Source of the DNA: Myxococcales bacterium FL481
GTDB taxonomy: Bacteria > Myxococcota_A > Polyangia > Nannocystales > Nannocystaceae
Length of the DNA stretch: 64,000 nt
Assembly (NCBI GenBank): GCA_006508105.1
Contig: QKPP01000105.1
Span: 1-64,000, forward strand
Direction: 5' to 3'
Below are positions 1-9,867 of the stretch, in pieces (positions within the stretch are counted from its first letter, which is position 1; each line of letters starts with the position of its first letter). The notes under the pieces were generated by a model, which did no database searches, was not told the DNA's origin, and worked only from the letters and a program-made list of their open reading frames with translations. Made by a program: the position numbers and the translations under genes.

Positions 1-2
1 GT

Positions 3-132
3 GACGGTGACGGTGACGGTGACGGTGACGGTGATGGTGATGGTGATGGTGATGGTGATGGTGATGGTGACGGCGATGGAGACGGTGATGGCGATGGTGA
101 CGGTGACGGTGATGGTGATGGTGATGGCACCG
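3..132. repeat. Hexanucleotide-like tandem repeat (GGTGAY units) encoding Asp-Gly
   Basis: Visible near-perfect ggtgac/ggtgat repetition. Confidence 0.9.
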
Positions 133-266
133 GATCGACCGACACGGGCGCGACCGACACGCCGGGGAGTGCGACCGCCGAGCCCACCGCCACCGGCGGA
201 AGCACCACCACCCCCGAGGACACCGACGGGGCGGCTACGGGCACCGGCGCGAGTGCGAGCGACTGA
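3..266 (+). CDS. C-terminus of an upstream protein ending in an (Asp-Gly)n low-complexity tail (5' truncated by window)
   Basis: Frame 3 reads DGDGDG...GDGTGSTDTGATDTPGSATAEPTATGGSTTTPEDTDGAATGTGASASD then TGA at 264-266; the provided frame-1 ORF (MTVTVTV) is the same repeat read out of frame. Confidence 0.75.
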   Translation, partial: DGDGDGDGDGDGDGDGDGDGDGDGDGDGDGDGDGDGDGDGDGTGSTDTGATDTPGSATAEPTATGGSTTTPEDTDGAATGTGASASD

Positions 267-620
267 GTCTGCGATCGGGGGCATGCGACACGCGCGAGGC
301 TCGGGCCGCCCGCTGCGCCAACCGGTTTCGCCGGTTCGGCGCCGATCATCGGCGTCGTATCGCGCCTTTCGCATGCCGCGCAGCCGAACCTGCCGATCAC
401 CGCTTCGCGTTCTCAGACTGGGGCCTGCGACACTCCCGAGTCGGGTGGGTGAAGCCTGCGTCAGTTTGGCGAAGCGTCGCGCGATTCGATCGAAGCGCCA
501 GATCGCCTCGCAACGGCGCGAAAGTGCTCCAAATGCACGCGAACGTGGCGTTTCTCCGCTGAGTGCACGCGCGCGACCATTGACCGCCCCTGCCGACCAC
601 CCGATAGTTTTGCACAGTCC

Positions 621-2222
621 ATGAACGCCGTTCCTCCTCCTCCCCTCGGCGGCCAATCCGTTCTTGTCGTGGACGACAACGATGCCATCCGCTCGTTGCT
701 CGCGACCTACTTGAGTACCTTGGGCTGCGTCGTGGAAAGCGCACCGGGCGGCAGCGATGCGCTCGAGCGCATGGCCGAGCAAACCTACGACTTGGTGCTG
801 CTCGACCTGAAGATGAACGACCTCGATGGTCTCGAAGTGCTCAAACGGGCGAAGCCGCAGGGCCTCGCGCGAAACTACATGATGATGTCGGCCCAAGGGT
901 CTGTCGGCACGGCGGTCGATGCCATTCGGCTGGGCGCGGCCGACTTCCTACTCAAGCCCTTCGATTTGCCGGACCTGGGTGACGCGGTGATCCGTGTGCT
1001 CGGCCGCAGCGTGAGCGCGACGGGCACAAGCGACGACCGTGTCGCCTGGCGCGATCGCTACGCACCGCGCCTGCTCGGGCAGCACGAAGCGCTACTCAAG
1101 GTGTTTTTGGTGCTCGAACGCATCGCCGAGGACAACTGCACCGTGTTGATCCACGGGGAAAGCGGCACAGGCAAAGAGCTCGTCGCCCGGGCCCTGCACG
1201 ACTCATCACCCCGGGCCGAGCACCCCTTCATCCCGCTCAACTGCGGGGCCATCCCCGAAACACTGATCGAAAGCGAGCTGTTCGGTCACGCGCGGGGAGC
1301 GTTCACTGGGGCGCAGGCTCGGGAGGGGCGATTCGAAGCAGCGAATCGCGGGTCGCTGTTTCTCGACGAGATCGGCGAGATGAAGCTCGATGTGCAGGTG
1401 AAGTTGCTGCGTGTGCTGCAAGAGAAAGAGTACGTGCCCGTCGGAGAAACGCGTCCAAAGAAGACCGACGCACGCATCATCGCGGCGACCAACAAGAACC
1501 TCGAAGAGATGGTGGAGGCGGAGAGGTTTCGCGAGGACCTGTTCTTCCGTCTCAATACGATCACCATTCATCTGCCGGCTCTACGCGATCGAGCCAGCGA
1601 CGTGCCGCTGCTCGCCCGCCACTTCCTGTCGCAGAGCACCGCGCGGCGCCGCCGACCGCTTTCCGGCTTCACCGACGCTGCACTCGAAGCGTTGCAGGCC
1701 TATCGCTGGCCCGGCAACGTCCGCGAACTGCAAAACCTGGTCGAGCGCGTGACGTTGCTCCACGCCGGCGAGGGGCTCATCGACATCGAGGATCTGCCGC
1801 AACGGATCCGTGAAAGCGCGGCGACCCCTCGCAGCTCGTCGCGTGCCAGAGCCCGGGACGCACCGGCGGCCAACATCGGGCCCGAGTCACCGCCGGTGCC
1901 TTCGTTGTCGGTGGCCCAGCCGGCGTACGACAGTCCCGCGACTGTCAGCCGGCCCACGCCGAGCGCCAATGACTCGCCAGACGACATCCGAACACCTGCC
2001 GCGGGCGGCACCCACACCACGGCCGCGGTGTTGCTCCCCGAAGACGGCGTCAACCTCAAAGACCTCGTCGAGAGCATCGAGAACGGCCTCATCGACCAAG
2101 CGCTGGCTCGTACCAGCCGCAACGTCGCTGCGGCCGCCCGACTGCTGGGCATGAACCGGACCACTTTGGTCGAACGCCTGCGCCGTCGCCACAAGGATCA
2201 GCCCAACGAAAACGGATCGTAG
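621..2222 (+). CDS. Sigma-54-dependent response regulator (REC-AAA+-Fis HTH), NtrC/FlrC-like
   Basis: REC with [10 protein letters not shown] phospho-Asp; Walker [15 protein letters not shown] loop; [10 protein letters not shown]-terminal Fis-type HTH ([16 protein letters not shown]). Confidence 0.93.
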   Translation: MNAVPPPPLGGQSVLVVDDNDAIRSLLATYLSTLGCVVESAPGGSDALERMAEQTYDLVLLDLKMNDLDGLEVLKRAKPQGLARNYMMMSAQGSVGTAVDAIRLGAADFLLKPFDLPDLGDAVIRVLGRSVSATGTSDDRVAWRDRYAPRLLGQHEALLKVFLVLERIAEDNCTVLIHGESGTGKELVARALHDSSPRAEHPFIPLNCGAIPETLIESELFGHARGAFTGAQAREGRFEAANRGSLFLDEIGEMKLDVQVKLLRVLQEKEYVPVGETRPKKTDARIIAATNKNLEEMVEAERFREDLFFRLNTITIHLPALRDRASDVPLLARHFLSQSTARRRRPLSGFTDAALEALQAYRWPGNVRELQNLVERVTLLHAGEGLIDIEDLPQRIRESAATPRSSSRARARDAPAANIGPESPPVPSLSVAQPAYDSPATVSRPTPSANDSPDDIRTPAAGGTHTTAAVLLPEDGVNLKDLVESIENGLIDQALARTSRNVAAAARLLGMNRTTLVERLRRRHKDQPNENGS

Positions 2223-2241
2223 CGGGCGTTCTCACGCGCGC

Positions 2242-2258
2242 TGGCACGAACGTTGCGT
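2242..2258 (+). promoter_or_regulatory. Sigma-54 (-24/-12) promoter
   Basis: TGGCAC-GAACG-TTGCGT; GG-N10-GC spacing exact; intergenic between EBP gene and TPR/flgB operon. Confidence 0.8.
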
Positions 2259-2270
2259 ATTTGCGCAACG

Positions 2271-4040
2271 GTGCTCTCCGCCGCTGTCAGAAAACCGTTC
2301 ATCGCCGGGGTGATCGGTGCCGTCGTCGGCAGCGTCAGCCCGACGGTTGACGGCGCGACACGTGGTCCTCAGCTGCAAGTCGACGGCGTGGCACGAGAGG
2401 TTCGGATCGACATCCCCCTCCCGCCCAAGTCGCCGACGCCCACGGCGGTACCGCTGCCCGGCGGCCACGCGCTGGAGATCGACTTGCCGGTCGCGCGGGA
2501 CGTCGTCGAGCGCGCGCTGGCCCGGGTGCCGACCTCGTTCGCCACGCGGCTGCAGTCCGTGTCGACCGGCACGCGACTGCGCATCGTCCACTCGGGACGG
2601 CGGCTTCGGTTCGTCGAGGGCCGCCGGCGCAACACCTACAGCCTGGCCACGGGGTCGGAATCGGAGGACACGCGCCTGCGGGAGATGGCCACCGAAGTGC
2701 GCCACCCCCTACCCCAACCGCGGAACCTGGGCGCCCACTTGGAGCTGTGGCAGGAAGCGGAGCGGGCCACGGCTCGCGCCGACCTCAAGCAGGCGATGCG
2801 CTTGTGGGAAAAACTGGCCGACGAACACAGCCTGCGCGACCTCGCGGGACTGCGGATCGCCGAGTTGTACGTGATCAGCGGCCACATCGAGCAGGCCACG
2901 GAGTTGCTGCGCCAAGTGTCGCGCGAGTATCCGCGATCGTCGGGCGCGGCGTTGGCCCGCCTCGACGCGCTGCGATTGGAAGTGATCACGCAACAAGGCT
3001 CTCCCACGGCCGAACAGGTGGTCATCGCCGCCATGTCGGGAAACCGCCAGCGCTTTGAACCGTTCGCGTGGCTGCGAGCGACCCGCGTGTTGATCGAATT
3101 GGACGCGGCTGACGTCGCCCTCCACAACTTCCCACTCCTAGAGCAACTTCCGGCCCACGTGCGTGACGACGCGAAAGCGGCCCGTGACGCGTTGGTCAGC
3201 ACGGCGATCGGCATCCCGGCCGCCGCTGACCGACCATTCGACACAGTGGTCCAGTATCGGGCCTGGTCGGACTACCTCCGGGACCACCCCGAGGTGGACA
3301 CAATCCGACGCCTCGTGGCGGAGGCCCATCTTGCCATCGGCCTGTTCGAGCACGCCATTCCCTTGTTCCGCTTGGCTCTAGGGAAATCGGGGTCGGAGAC
3401 AGGCGAGGCCGCGACCATCTCCGCACTGGCCGATGCCTATCTCGGCGCGGAGGACCTGCCGCACGCCCTGGAGGTCGTACGGTTTCAGATCGCCAACTAT
3501 CCCCGTGCCCCGGATCTGCCGGCCCGCGTCCTCGCTTTGGCCTTGTTGTCGCGCGAGCAGCAAAACGTGGCCTCAGCGCGGGAGTTGCTGACAAACCTGC
3601 GCGATCAGGCCAAAAATCGCGCCCTCAAGCGCGCCGTGGTCGGCATCGAAGTCGACTTCGCCCTGGCCTGGGGCACGGCAAAAGAACAAGTCGCGTTGCT
3701 CGACACGATGCGAGGTATCGGCTTCGACGACGACCGGAAACGCGGCTCCCAACTCGCGATGGCCCTCGCTCGCGATGGTCGATTCCCTCGGGCAGTGCCA
3801 CTGCTACGCGCCCAGATCGGGCGAGCGACCGACCCCGAGCTCCGCGACGAGATGACGTACCTGCTGGCTCGCGCGGAAGCGGAGCTGGGGCACAAAGATG
3901 ATGCCCGCAAACTACTCGAATCGATTGCGACGCACTCAACTCACTGGGGGCTTGTCGCCCGGTCACGACTGCGCGAGCGCACGCTCACTGACTTGGTCGC
4001 GCACGTCGAGCGCAGGAACAACTCGCGCCGCGAAAACTAG
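2271..4040 (+). CDS. Secreted TPR-repeat protein with N-terminal beta-rich domain, first gene of flgBC-fliE operon
   Basis: ORF 2253-4040; the TTG at 2253 lies in the -12 element so GTG 2271 (or 2310) is more likely; hydrophobic N-terminal segment; helical repeats typical of TPR. Confidence 0.7.
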   Translation: MLSAAVRKPFIAGVIGAVVGSVSPTVDGATRGPQLQVDGVAREVRIDIPLPPKSPTPTAVPLPGGHALEIDLPVARDVVERALARVPTSFATRLQSVSTGTRLRIVHSGRRLRFVEGRRRNTYSLATGSESEDTRLREMATEVRHPLPQPRNLGAHLELWQEAERATARADLKQAMRLWEKLADEHSLRDLAGLRIAELYVISGHIEQATELLRQVSREYPRSSGAALARLDALRLEVITQQGSPTAEQVVIAAMSGNRQRFEPFAWLRATRVLIELDAADVALHNFPLLEQLPAHVRDDAKAARDALVSTAIGIPAAADRPFDTVVQYRAWSDYLRDHPEVDTIRRLVAEAHLAIGLFEHAIPLFRLALGKSGSETGEAATISALADAYLGAEDLPHALEVVRFQIANYPRAPDLPARVLALALLSREQQNVASARELLTNLRDQAKNRALKRAVVGIEVDFALAWGTAKEQVALLDTMRGIGFDDDRKRGSQLAMALARDGRFPRAVPLLRAQIGRATDPELRDEMTYLLARAEAELGHKDDARKLLESIATHSTHWGLVARSRLRERTLTDLVAHVERRNNSRREN

Positions 4041-4055
4041 GAACTCGTCGCTCAC

Positions 4056-4448
4056 ATGGCTCAATTCGACAAACTCCATCTCGGCAAAACGCCCTTCGTC
4101 GGGCTCGATCGCCTCTCACACCACCTAACCTACCACTCTCGCCGCCAGGAGGTGATCGCCGGCAACCTCGCCAATCTCGATACGCCGGGCTACCGGTCGC
4201 GTGATTTGGTGTTTCACGAGCAGCTCAACGCACAGATCCGTGACGGTGAGTGGGTCGGTGACATGGAACACCGCGAGGAAATGGTGACGTGGGACGACGA
4301 GGTGCCGGATCAAGACGGCAACACCGTTTCGCTGGAGCGACAGATGGCTCGCACGGCGGCCAACACCTTGCGATACGAGACGATCAGCCAACTGCTCTCG
4401 CGCAAGCTCACCATGCTGCGCTACGGCGCCAAAGACGGAAAGCAATAG
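4056..4448 (+). CDS. flgB: Flagellar basal-body rod protein FlgB
   Basis: HSRRQEVIAGNLANLDTPGYRSRDLVF rod motif. Confidence 0.93.
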   Translation: MAQFDKLHLGKTPFVGLDRLSHHLTYHSRRQEVIAGNLANLDTPGYRSRDLVFHEQLNAQIRDGEWVGDMEHREEMVTWDDEVPDQDGNTVSLERQMARTAANTLRYETISQLLSRKLTMLRYGAKDGKQ

Positions 4449-4458
4449 GACGGTCGCA

Positions 4459-4902
4459 ATGAGCTTCTTTGATGCATTTGAAATCGCTTCTTCGGGCATG
4501 TCCGCCCAGCGGACCCGGATGAACGTGTCGGCCATGAACATGGCCAACAAGAACACCACCCGCACGCCCGAGGGCGGGCCCTACCGCCGCCGCGACGTCA
4601 TCTTGGCGGCGGTACGCGTTGATCAGCGCCCGTTCGCCACGCGCTTGGCCAACAACCTCGACGAGGAGGCGGCCGTCGGGGTGCGGGTGCAAAACGTCGC
4701 GGTGAGCGACGATCCTCCCTCACTGCACTACGACCCCGGTCATCCCGACGCCAATGCTGAGGGATACGTAGAAATGCCGAACGTCAATGGTCTCAAAGAG
4801 ATGGTGAACCTCATGAGTGCGGCCCGAGCCTATGAGGCCGGCGCCAAGGTACTCAAGACCGCCCGAACAATGGCCCAGCAGGCGCTACGGATCGGCAAAT
4901 GA
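4459..4902 (+). CDS. flgC: Flagellar basal-body rod protein FlgC
   Basis: SGMSAQRTRMNVSAMNMANKNTTRTPEGGPYRRRDV; C-terminal VNLMSAARAYEAGAKVL. Confidence 0.93.
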   Translation: MSFFDAFEIASSGMSAQRTRMNVSAMNMANKNTTRTPEGGPYRRRDVILAAVRVDQRPFATRLANNLDEEAAVGVRVQNVAVSDDPPSLHYDPGHPDANAEGYVEMPNVNGLKEMVNLMSAARAYEAGAKVLKTARTMAQQALRIGK

Positions 4903-5201
4903 GCAAGGTTGACCTGGAATCGGGGCGCGTCCTCCTCGGCGAGGTCACGCCGCCGAGAATCGCCCCCGAACCGACCGGCGACGACGGCGAGTTCGCCCAA
5001 AGGATGCGTGCCGCATTCGGACAGCTCGAGACGGCCACGCGCGACGCGGACACGGCCGCCGAGGACCTGGTCCAAGGTCGTCTGGATATTCACGAAGCGA
5101 TGGTCACAATGGAGAAAGCCGACCTCATGCTGCACCTTGGTGTCACGGTGAGAGACAAGCTTCTCGACGCTTATCACAAGCTCATGACCGCAGGAAATTA
5201 A
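4899..5201 (+). CDS. fliE: Flagellar hook-basal body complex protein FliE
   Basis: Position after flgC, ATGA overlap; HEAMVTMEKADLMLHLGVTVRDKLLDAYHKLM. Confidence 0.88.
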   Translation: MSKVDLESGRVLLGEVTPPRIAPEPTGDDGEFAQRMRAAFGQLETATRDADTAAEDLVQGRLDIHEAMVTMEKADLMLHLGVTVRDKLLDAYHKLMTAGN

Positions 5202-5210
5202 TCGGCGTTC

Positions 5211-6806
5211 ATGGACGGACTCAAACAGTTCTTCACGCAGATCCGCGACGGCTGGAACAAAACCGGTCCCCGCCTCCGAGCCGTGACCGTGTTTGTCTTG
5301 CTCGTCGTGCTCACCGGCTTGGGCCTGCTCGCCTCACTGGGCGGGGCCCAGCACGGCATTTTGTTCGCCGGACTCGATCCCCGCGACGGTGCCGCGGTCG
5401 TGGCCGCCCTCGATACCGCCAAGATTCCGTACCGCATCGAATCGGGCGGCTCCGTGATCACCGTGCCGACCACCGAAGTCGGGCGCGCTCGCATGCTGCT
5501 CGCCGAACAAGACCTCCCTCGCGGCGGGAACGTGGGCTTCGAGTTGTTCGCCGAGCAAAACTTCGGGCTGACAGACTTCGCCCAGCGCGTCAACTACAAG
5601 CGGGCCCTGCAGGGCGAGCTCGAACGCACCATCGGTTCGATTGCCGCGGTGTCGGGGGCTCGCGTCCACATCACCACGCCCGAGCGTGCGGTGTTCGAAG
5701 ATGAGATTTCCACGCCGACGGCATCGGTCACCGTAGATTTGCTCCCGGGACGACGGCTCACCAGTGGAAACGTCGGCGCCATCACCTACCTCGTGGCCGC
5801 CGCAGTCGATGGACTCGCAGCCAACGACGTGACGGTCCTCGATACCGGCGGCAACCTACTGAGTCGACCGGGCACCGACGCGGCCACCGCCGCGGCCCTC
5901 GACTACAAGCGCGACCTCGAACAGCGCCTCGAAAAGCGCGTGCGAGACCTTCTCGAACGCACGGTGGGGGTCGGCGGGGCGCAAGTGACGATATCTGCCG
6001 ACATCGACTTCAACCGGGTTGAAACCACCGAAGAGATCTTTGATCCGGAGCAAACGGCCGTCCGCAGCGAGGCCACGCAAGAGGCCTACGAGGGCAAGCC
6101 TGGAGCCCAACCGCAAGGTCTCGCCGGCGCGTTGGCCAACGAGCCGGGAGCCGAAGGTGGCGGCCTCAACCGCAACGCCGCGAACTCCAGTCGGCTGGTC
6201 AAGAGCAAGAACTACGAGGTCAACCGGACCGTGGTGCACACCACGGGTCCCGGCGCGGAAGTCAAGCGCCTGACGGTGGCGGTCCTCGTCGACGGCACCT
6301 ACACCCCGGCCGAGGACGGGACCGAACCGGTGTTTTCGCCGGTCCCCGCCGACAAGCTGGCTGATTTTCAGCAGGTCGTGGAGCACGCGGTCGGCTACAA
6401 CGCCGCTCGGGGCGACCGCATCAAAATCAGCAGCGTCCCGTTCGTCAACCGCCCGCCAGGCGAAGGCGCCGTGCCAATTCCCGAGCCGCCGTTCCCGGCG
6501 TGGTTGCCCTACGCCGTGGGCGGCGGCGTGTTGGCGTTGATCGCCGCAGCGATGGTCGTGTTGCGACGCGGACGCCGACCGGAAGTCGTCCCTCAACAAG
6601 TCCTGCAATTTCCAGCCACAGTCGAGGCAGCTCAAGAAGCCCTCGCACGAGCCGAAAACAGCGAGCCAGGCGAACTACCCGAAGGGGACCAACCGGCGCT
6701 GCCCGACAGCGCGAGCCTCCGCGAGCAGGTGATCCAGACCGTCGAAGCGAACCCCGAGCGCACGGCAGAGATCGTCAAATCCTGGATCGGACAGGAAGCC
6801 TCGTAG
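5211..6806 (+). CDS. fliF: Flagellar MS-ring protein FliF
   Basis: GLDPRDGAAVVAALDTAKIPYRIE...VGFELFAEQNFGLTDFAQRVNYKRALQGELERTI. Confidence 0.95.
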   Translation: MDGLKQFFTQIRDGWNKTGPRLRAVTVFVLLVVLTGLGLLASLGGAQHGILFAGLDPRDGAAVVAALDTAKIPYRIESGGSVITVPTTEVGRARMLLAEQDLPRGGNVGFELFAEQNFGLTDFAQRVNYKRALQGELERTIGSIAAVSGARVHITTPERAVFEDEISTPTASVTVDLLPGRRLTSGNVGAITYLVAAAVDGLAANDVTVLDTGGNLLSRPGTDAATAAALDYKRDLEQRLEKRVRDLLERTVGVGGAQVTISADIDFNRVETTEEIFDPEQTAVRSEATQEAYEGKPGAQPQGLAGALANEPGAEGGGLNRNAANSSRLVKSKNYEVNRTVVHTTGPGAEVKRLTVAVLVDGTYTPAEDGTEPVFSPVPADKLADFQQVVEHAVGYNAARGDRIKISSVPFVNRPPGEGAVPIPEPPFPAWLPYAVGGGVLALIAAAMVVLRRGRRPEVVPQQVLQFPATVEAAQEALARAENSEPGELPEGDQPALPDSASLREQVIQTVEANPERTAEIVKSWIGQEAS

Positions 6807-6827
6807 TTCGCCGCGAAAGCGATCGCA

Positions 6828-7838
6828 ATGGCCAAAGACAAGAAAGAATCGCCCCTGACCGGACCGCAGAAAGCGATCAGCTTGCTGTTGACACTGGGGG
6901 AAGACCGCGCGGCCAAGGTGGTCGAGCACCTCGGGGAGACCGAGATTCGGCGGCTGACCGAAACGCTGGCCACGATGGGCTCGGTATCCAGCCATCAGCT
7001 ACGGACGCTGTACCTCGAGTTCGCCGCGGCGCAGGACGAGCACGCGCTCCCTATCGGCAGTGGAACCGAGATGATGCGGCGCATTGCGGGTCAAGTCATG
7101 GGCCAAGAGAAAGCCGATGACATCTTGGCCAAAGAAATCACGGCCCCGGACCCGCTGCTGCTACTCAATCGCATCGATCCTCAAACCCTATCGGGACTGT
7201 TGGGCAAAGAGCACCCGCAAAGCTTGGCCGCGTTGCTGGCCCACGTGGACGTGGACAAAGCCACCAGCGTGCTGCAGTACCTGCCCCAAGATACACAAAA
7301 AGACATCGTGCGCCGGATGGCCGAACTCGAAGCGATTCCAAAATCCACCATCGAAGAAGCAGAAAAGGCATTGCGCGCGGAGCTGGCGTTGGTGGCCGAA
7401 GCCAAGGTCGCCCCCATCGCGGGGATCAAACGCGCGGCAGAACTGGTCTCGGGCCTGGCCTCGGAGGTCAGCGAGCGGCTGCTAGAAGAGATCGACGAAG
7501 ACAACGAAGACTTGTGCCTCGCCATCAAACGCTCGATGTTCACGTTTGAAGACCTCATCAACGTCGACAACCGCGATATGCAAACGCTGCTGCGCGAGGT
7601 GTCGAGTGAGCAGCTCAAGCTGGGGCTCAAGACCGCTTCTCCCGACCTCAAAGACCATGTGCTGGGCGCGATGAGCCGCCGCGCAGCCGAGATGCTACTC
7701 GACGATATCGACAGCATGGGGCCGGTCAAGCTCAGCCAGGTAGAAGAGGCGCAAGGCCAGGTCGTAGAAGTTGCGCTCAAGCTGCAAGGCGAGGGCAAGA
7801 TCGCGGCGATCGGTGGCGGCGGTGAGGAGATGGTGTAA
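6828..7838 (+). CDS. fliG: Flagellar motor switch protein FliG
   Basis: LTGPQKAISLLLTLGEDRAAKVVEHLGETEI; C-terminal FTFEDLINVDNRDMQTLLREV. Confidence 0.96.
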   Translation: MAKDKKESPLTGPQKAISLLLTLGEDRAAKVVEHLGETEIRRLTETLATMGSVSSHQLRTLYLEFAAAQDEHALPIGSGTEMMRRIAGQVMGQEKADDILAKEITAPDPLLLLNRIDPQTLSGLLGKEHPQSLAALLAHVDVDKATSVLQYLPQDTQKDIVRRMAELEAIPKSTIEEAEKALRAELALVAEAKVAPIAGIKRAAELVSGLASEVSERLLEEIDEDNEDLCLAIKRSMFTFEDLINVDNRDMQTLLREVSSEQLKLGLKTASPDLKDHVLGAMSRRAAEMLLDDIDSMGPVKLSQVEEAQGQVVEVALKLQGEGKIAAIGGGGEEMV

Positions 7839-8530
7839 TGGCGAACTCGCGGTACATCCCCGATCGGGTCGAGATCAACGCGGGCCCCGTCCCGTTCCCC
7901 CAGCGGGGCCAGCGGTCGGGGGAGCGCGCCTACACCCGGATGGCGTTGAGCGAGACCATGGATCGGCCCTCCGCGGGCGCCACCGCGGCGCCCGTCGATG
8001 AACAGCAGGTTGCGTTCGAACAGGCCAAGCAAAGCGGATACGAAGCCGGGCTCGCCGAAGGCCGTGCACAAGCCGAACGCGAAGTCAGCGAGCTCCTCGC
8101 GTCGTGGCAAGCGAGCGTCAACGATGTCCTCGGAGCGCGACAGGTCGTCTTGGAAGCCTACCGCCAAGAACTCGTGGAGCTGGCCCTGGTGGTGGCCGAC
8201 GCGATCGTGCAGCGGCATATCGCGCGCGAACCCGACTTCAGCCAGCACCTGGTGGAGCAAGCGTTTGCCACGCTCGGTCGGGCCGAGGCGTTCACCTTGA
8301 CCCTCTGTCCCCAAGACGCCGAGGAGCTCGACGCCTGGTTACACCAGTTGGCGGAGACCGGGTGCAGCGTGGTGGTCCAACGCGACGAGTCGCTGGGTCG
8401 GGGCGACCTGCGACTGCGAACCGCGACCGGTTCAGTGGAGAGTCTGATGTCCGAGCGGGTCGCTCGGGCGCGACAGCTGGTTTTGGGCGACGCCAACCGC
8501 GATGACCCGCCGACGGAGCCGACGCCATGA
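7838..8530 (+). CDS. fliH: Flagellar assembly protein FliH
   Basis: Position between fliG and fliI; FliH/HrpE-type C-terminal domain pattern. Confidence 0.85.
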   Translation: MANSRYIPDRVEINAGPVPFPQRGQRSGERAYTRMALSETMDRPSAGATAAPVDEQQVAFEQAKQSGYEAGLAEGRAQAEREVSELLASWQASVNDVLGARQVVLEAYRQELVELALVVADAIVQRHIAREPDFSQHLVEQAFATLGRAEAFTLTLCPQDAEELDAWLHQLAETGCSVVVQRDESLGRGDLRLRTATGSVESLMSERVARARQLVLGDANRDDPPTEPTP

Positions 8531-9867
8531 CCCCCGACCACCCCCCTCGCCCGCCGCTGAGTCACATCGATCCGGCCGCGCTCAAGGACGCGCTACGACC
8601 CCGAGCCGCGGGGCACGTCAGCGGCGTCGTGGGCCTGTTGGCCGAGGGCTACTGCCCCGGCGCCGCGGTGGGGGACCTGGTCGAGATCCACAGCGAGCGT
8701 CGTCGGATCACCGCCGAAGTCGTGGGACTGCGAGACGGCAAAATGCTGATGGTCGGGTTGGACGACCTGCGGGGAATCGGCCTCGGAGCGCGGATCGAAC
8801 ACCGGGGTCTCGCCGCCAGCGTCTCGTGCAGCCCGCATCTGCTCGGCCGCGTCCTCGATGCCCGCGGTGCAGTCCTCGACCGGGCCAACGGCCCGATCGC
8901 GGGTCCGTTCGAATGGCGACCGATCTACGCCCCCGCCCCCGGGCCGTTCGAACGCCGTCTGATCGACGAGCCGCTCCCGGTGGGGATACGCGTGGTGGAC
9001 GGATTGCTCACACTGGGTCAAGGTCAGCGGATCGGCATCATGGCCGGGGCCGGCGTGGGCAAAAGCACGCTGATTGGGAGCATGGCCCGGCACACCGCCG
9101 CGGACGTGATCGTCATCGGACTGATCGGCGAGCGCGGACGCGAGGTGATGGAGTTTCTCGAGCGCACACTCCCGCAAGAGGCCCGGGCACGCTGCGTGAC
9201 CGTGGTGGCGACGTCGGAACGGTCCCCCCTCGAGCGCACGCGCGGGGCGTTTGTCGCCACGTCGATCGCTGAGTACTTCGCCGGCTCAGGGCGCTCGGTG
9301 TTGCTGCTGATCGACAGCGTCACTCGCTTCGCGATGGCGCAACGCGAGCTCGGCCTGAGCATGGGCGAGCCGCCGGCGACCCGCGGCTACACACCGTCGG
9401 TGTTCGCCATGCTCCCCCGGCTGCTCGAACGGGCGGGCCGGTTTCGCCGCGGCGGATCGATCACCGGCATCTACACGGTCTTGGTCGAAGGCGACGATCT
9501 CAACGATCCCGTGGGGGACGCTGCGCGGTCAATTCTTGATGGGCACCTTGTGCTATCGCGCGACCTCGCGGCCGTGGGGCACTTCCCGGCCGTCGACGTG
9601 CTCGCCTCGATCTCGCGCGTCGCGAGCACCGTATGTTCCCCTCCACATGTCGACGCGGCGCGGCGCGTGCGACGAATCATCGCCCGCATCGCCGAAGGGC
9701 AAGAGCTGCGACAGATCGGCGCCTACGTGGCTGGTGCTGACCCCGAACTCGATCGCGCCCTCGCATTGCGCCCGGCGATGGACACATTTTGCCAACAGGG
9801 CGACGCCGAAGCCACGGCGTTCGCCGACACGGTGCGGGCGATGGGCCAACTGGCGGAGGCGGCATGA
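8527..9867 (+). CDS. fliI: Flagellum-specific ATPase FliI
   Basis: GIMAGAGVGKSTLIGSMARHT Walker A; VLLLIDSVTRFAMAQRELGL; GSITGIYTVLVEGDDLNDPV. Confidence 0.97.
   Translation: MTPDHPPRPPLSHIDPAALKDALRPRAAGHVSGVVGLLAEGYCPGAAVGDLVEIHSERRRITAEVVGLRDGKMLMVGLDDLRGIGLGARIEHRGLAASVSCSPHLLGRVLDARGAVLDRANGPIAGPFEWRPIYAPAPGPFERRLIDEPLPVGIRVVDGLLTLGQGQRIGIMAGAGVGKSTLIGSMARHTAADVIVIGLIGERGREVMEFLERTLPQEARARCVTVVATSERSPLERTRGAFVATSIAEYFAGSGRSVLLLIDSVTRFAMAQRELGLSMGEPPATRGYTPSVFAMLPRLLERAGRFRRGGSITGIYTVLVEGDDLNDPVGDAARSILDGHLVLSRDLAAVGHFPAVDVLASISRVASTVCSPPHVDAARRVRRIIARIAEGQELRQIGAYVAGADPELDRALALRPAMDTFCQQGDAEATAFADTVRAMGQLAEAA

Noticed and set aside
1-624. Frame-1 ORF of 207 aa (MTVTVTV...)
   Set aside because: Out-of-frame reading of the Asp-Gly repeat; continues across the true stop at 266 into non-coding sequence with Arg/Pro-rich translation typical of spurious high-GC ORFs.
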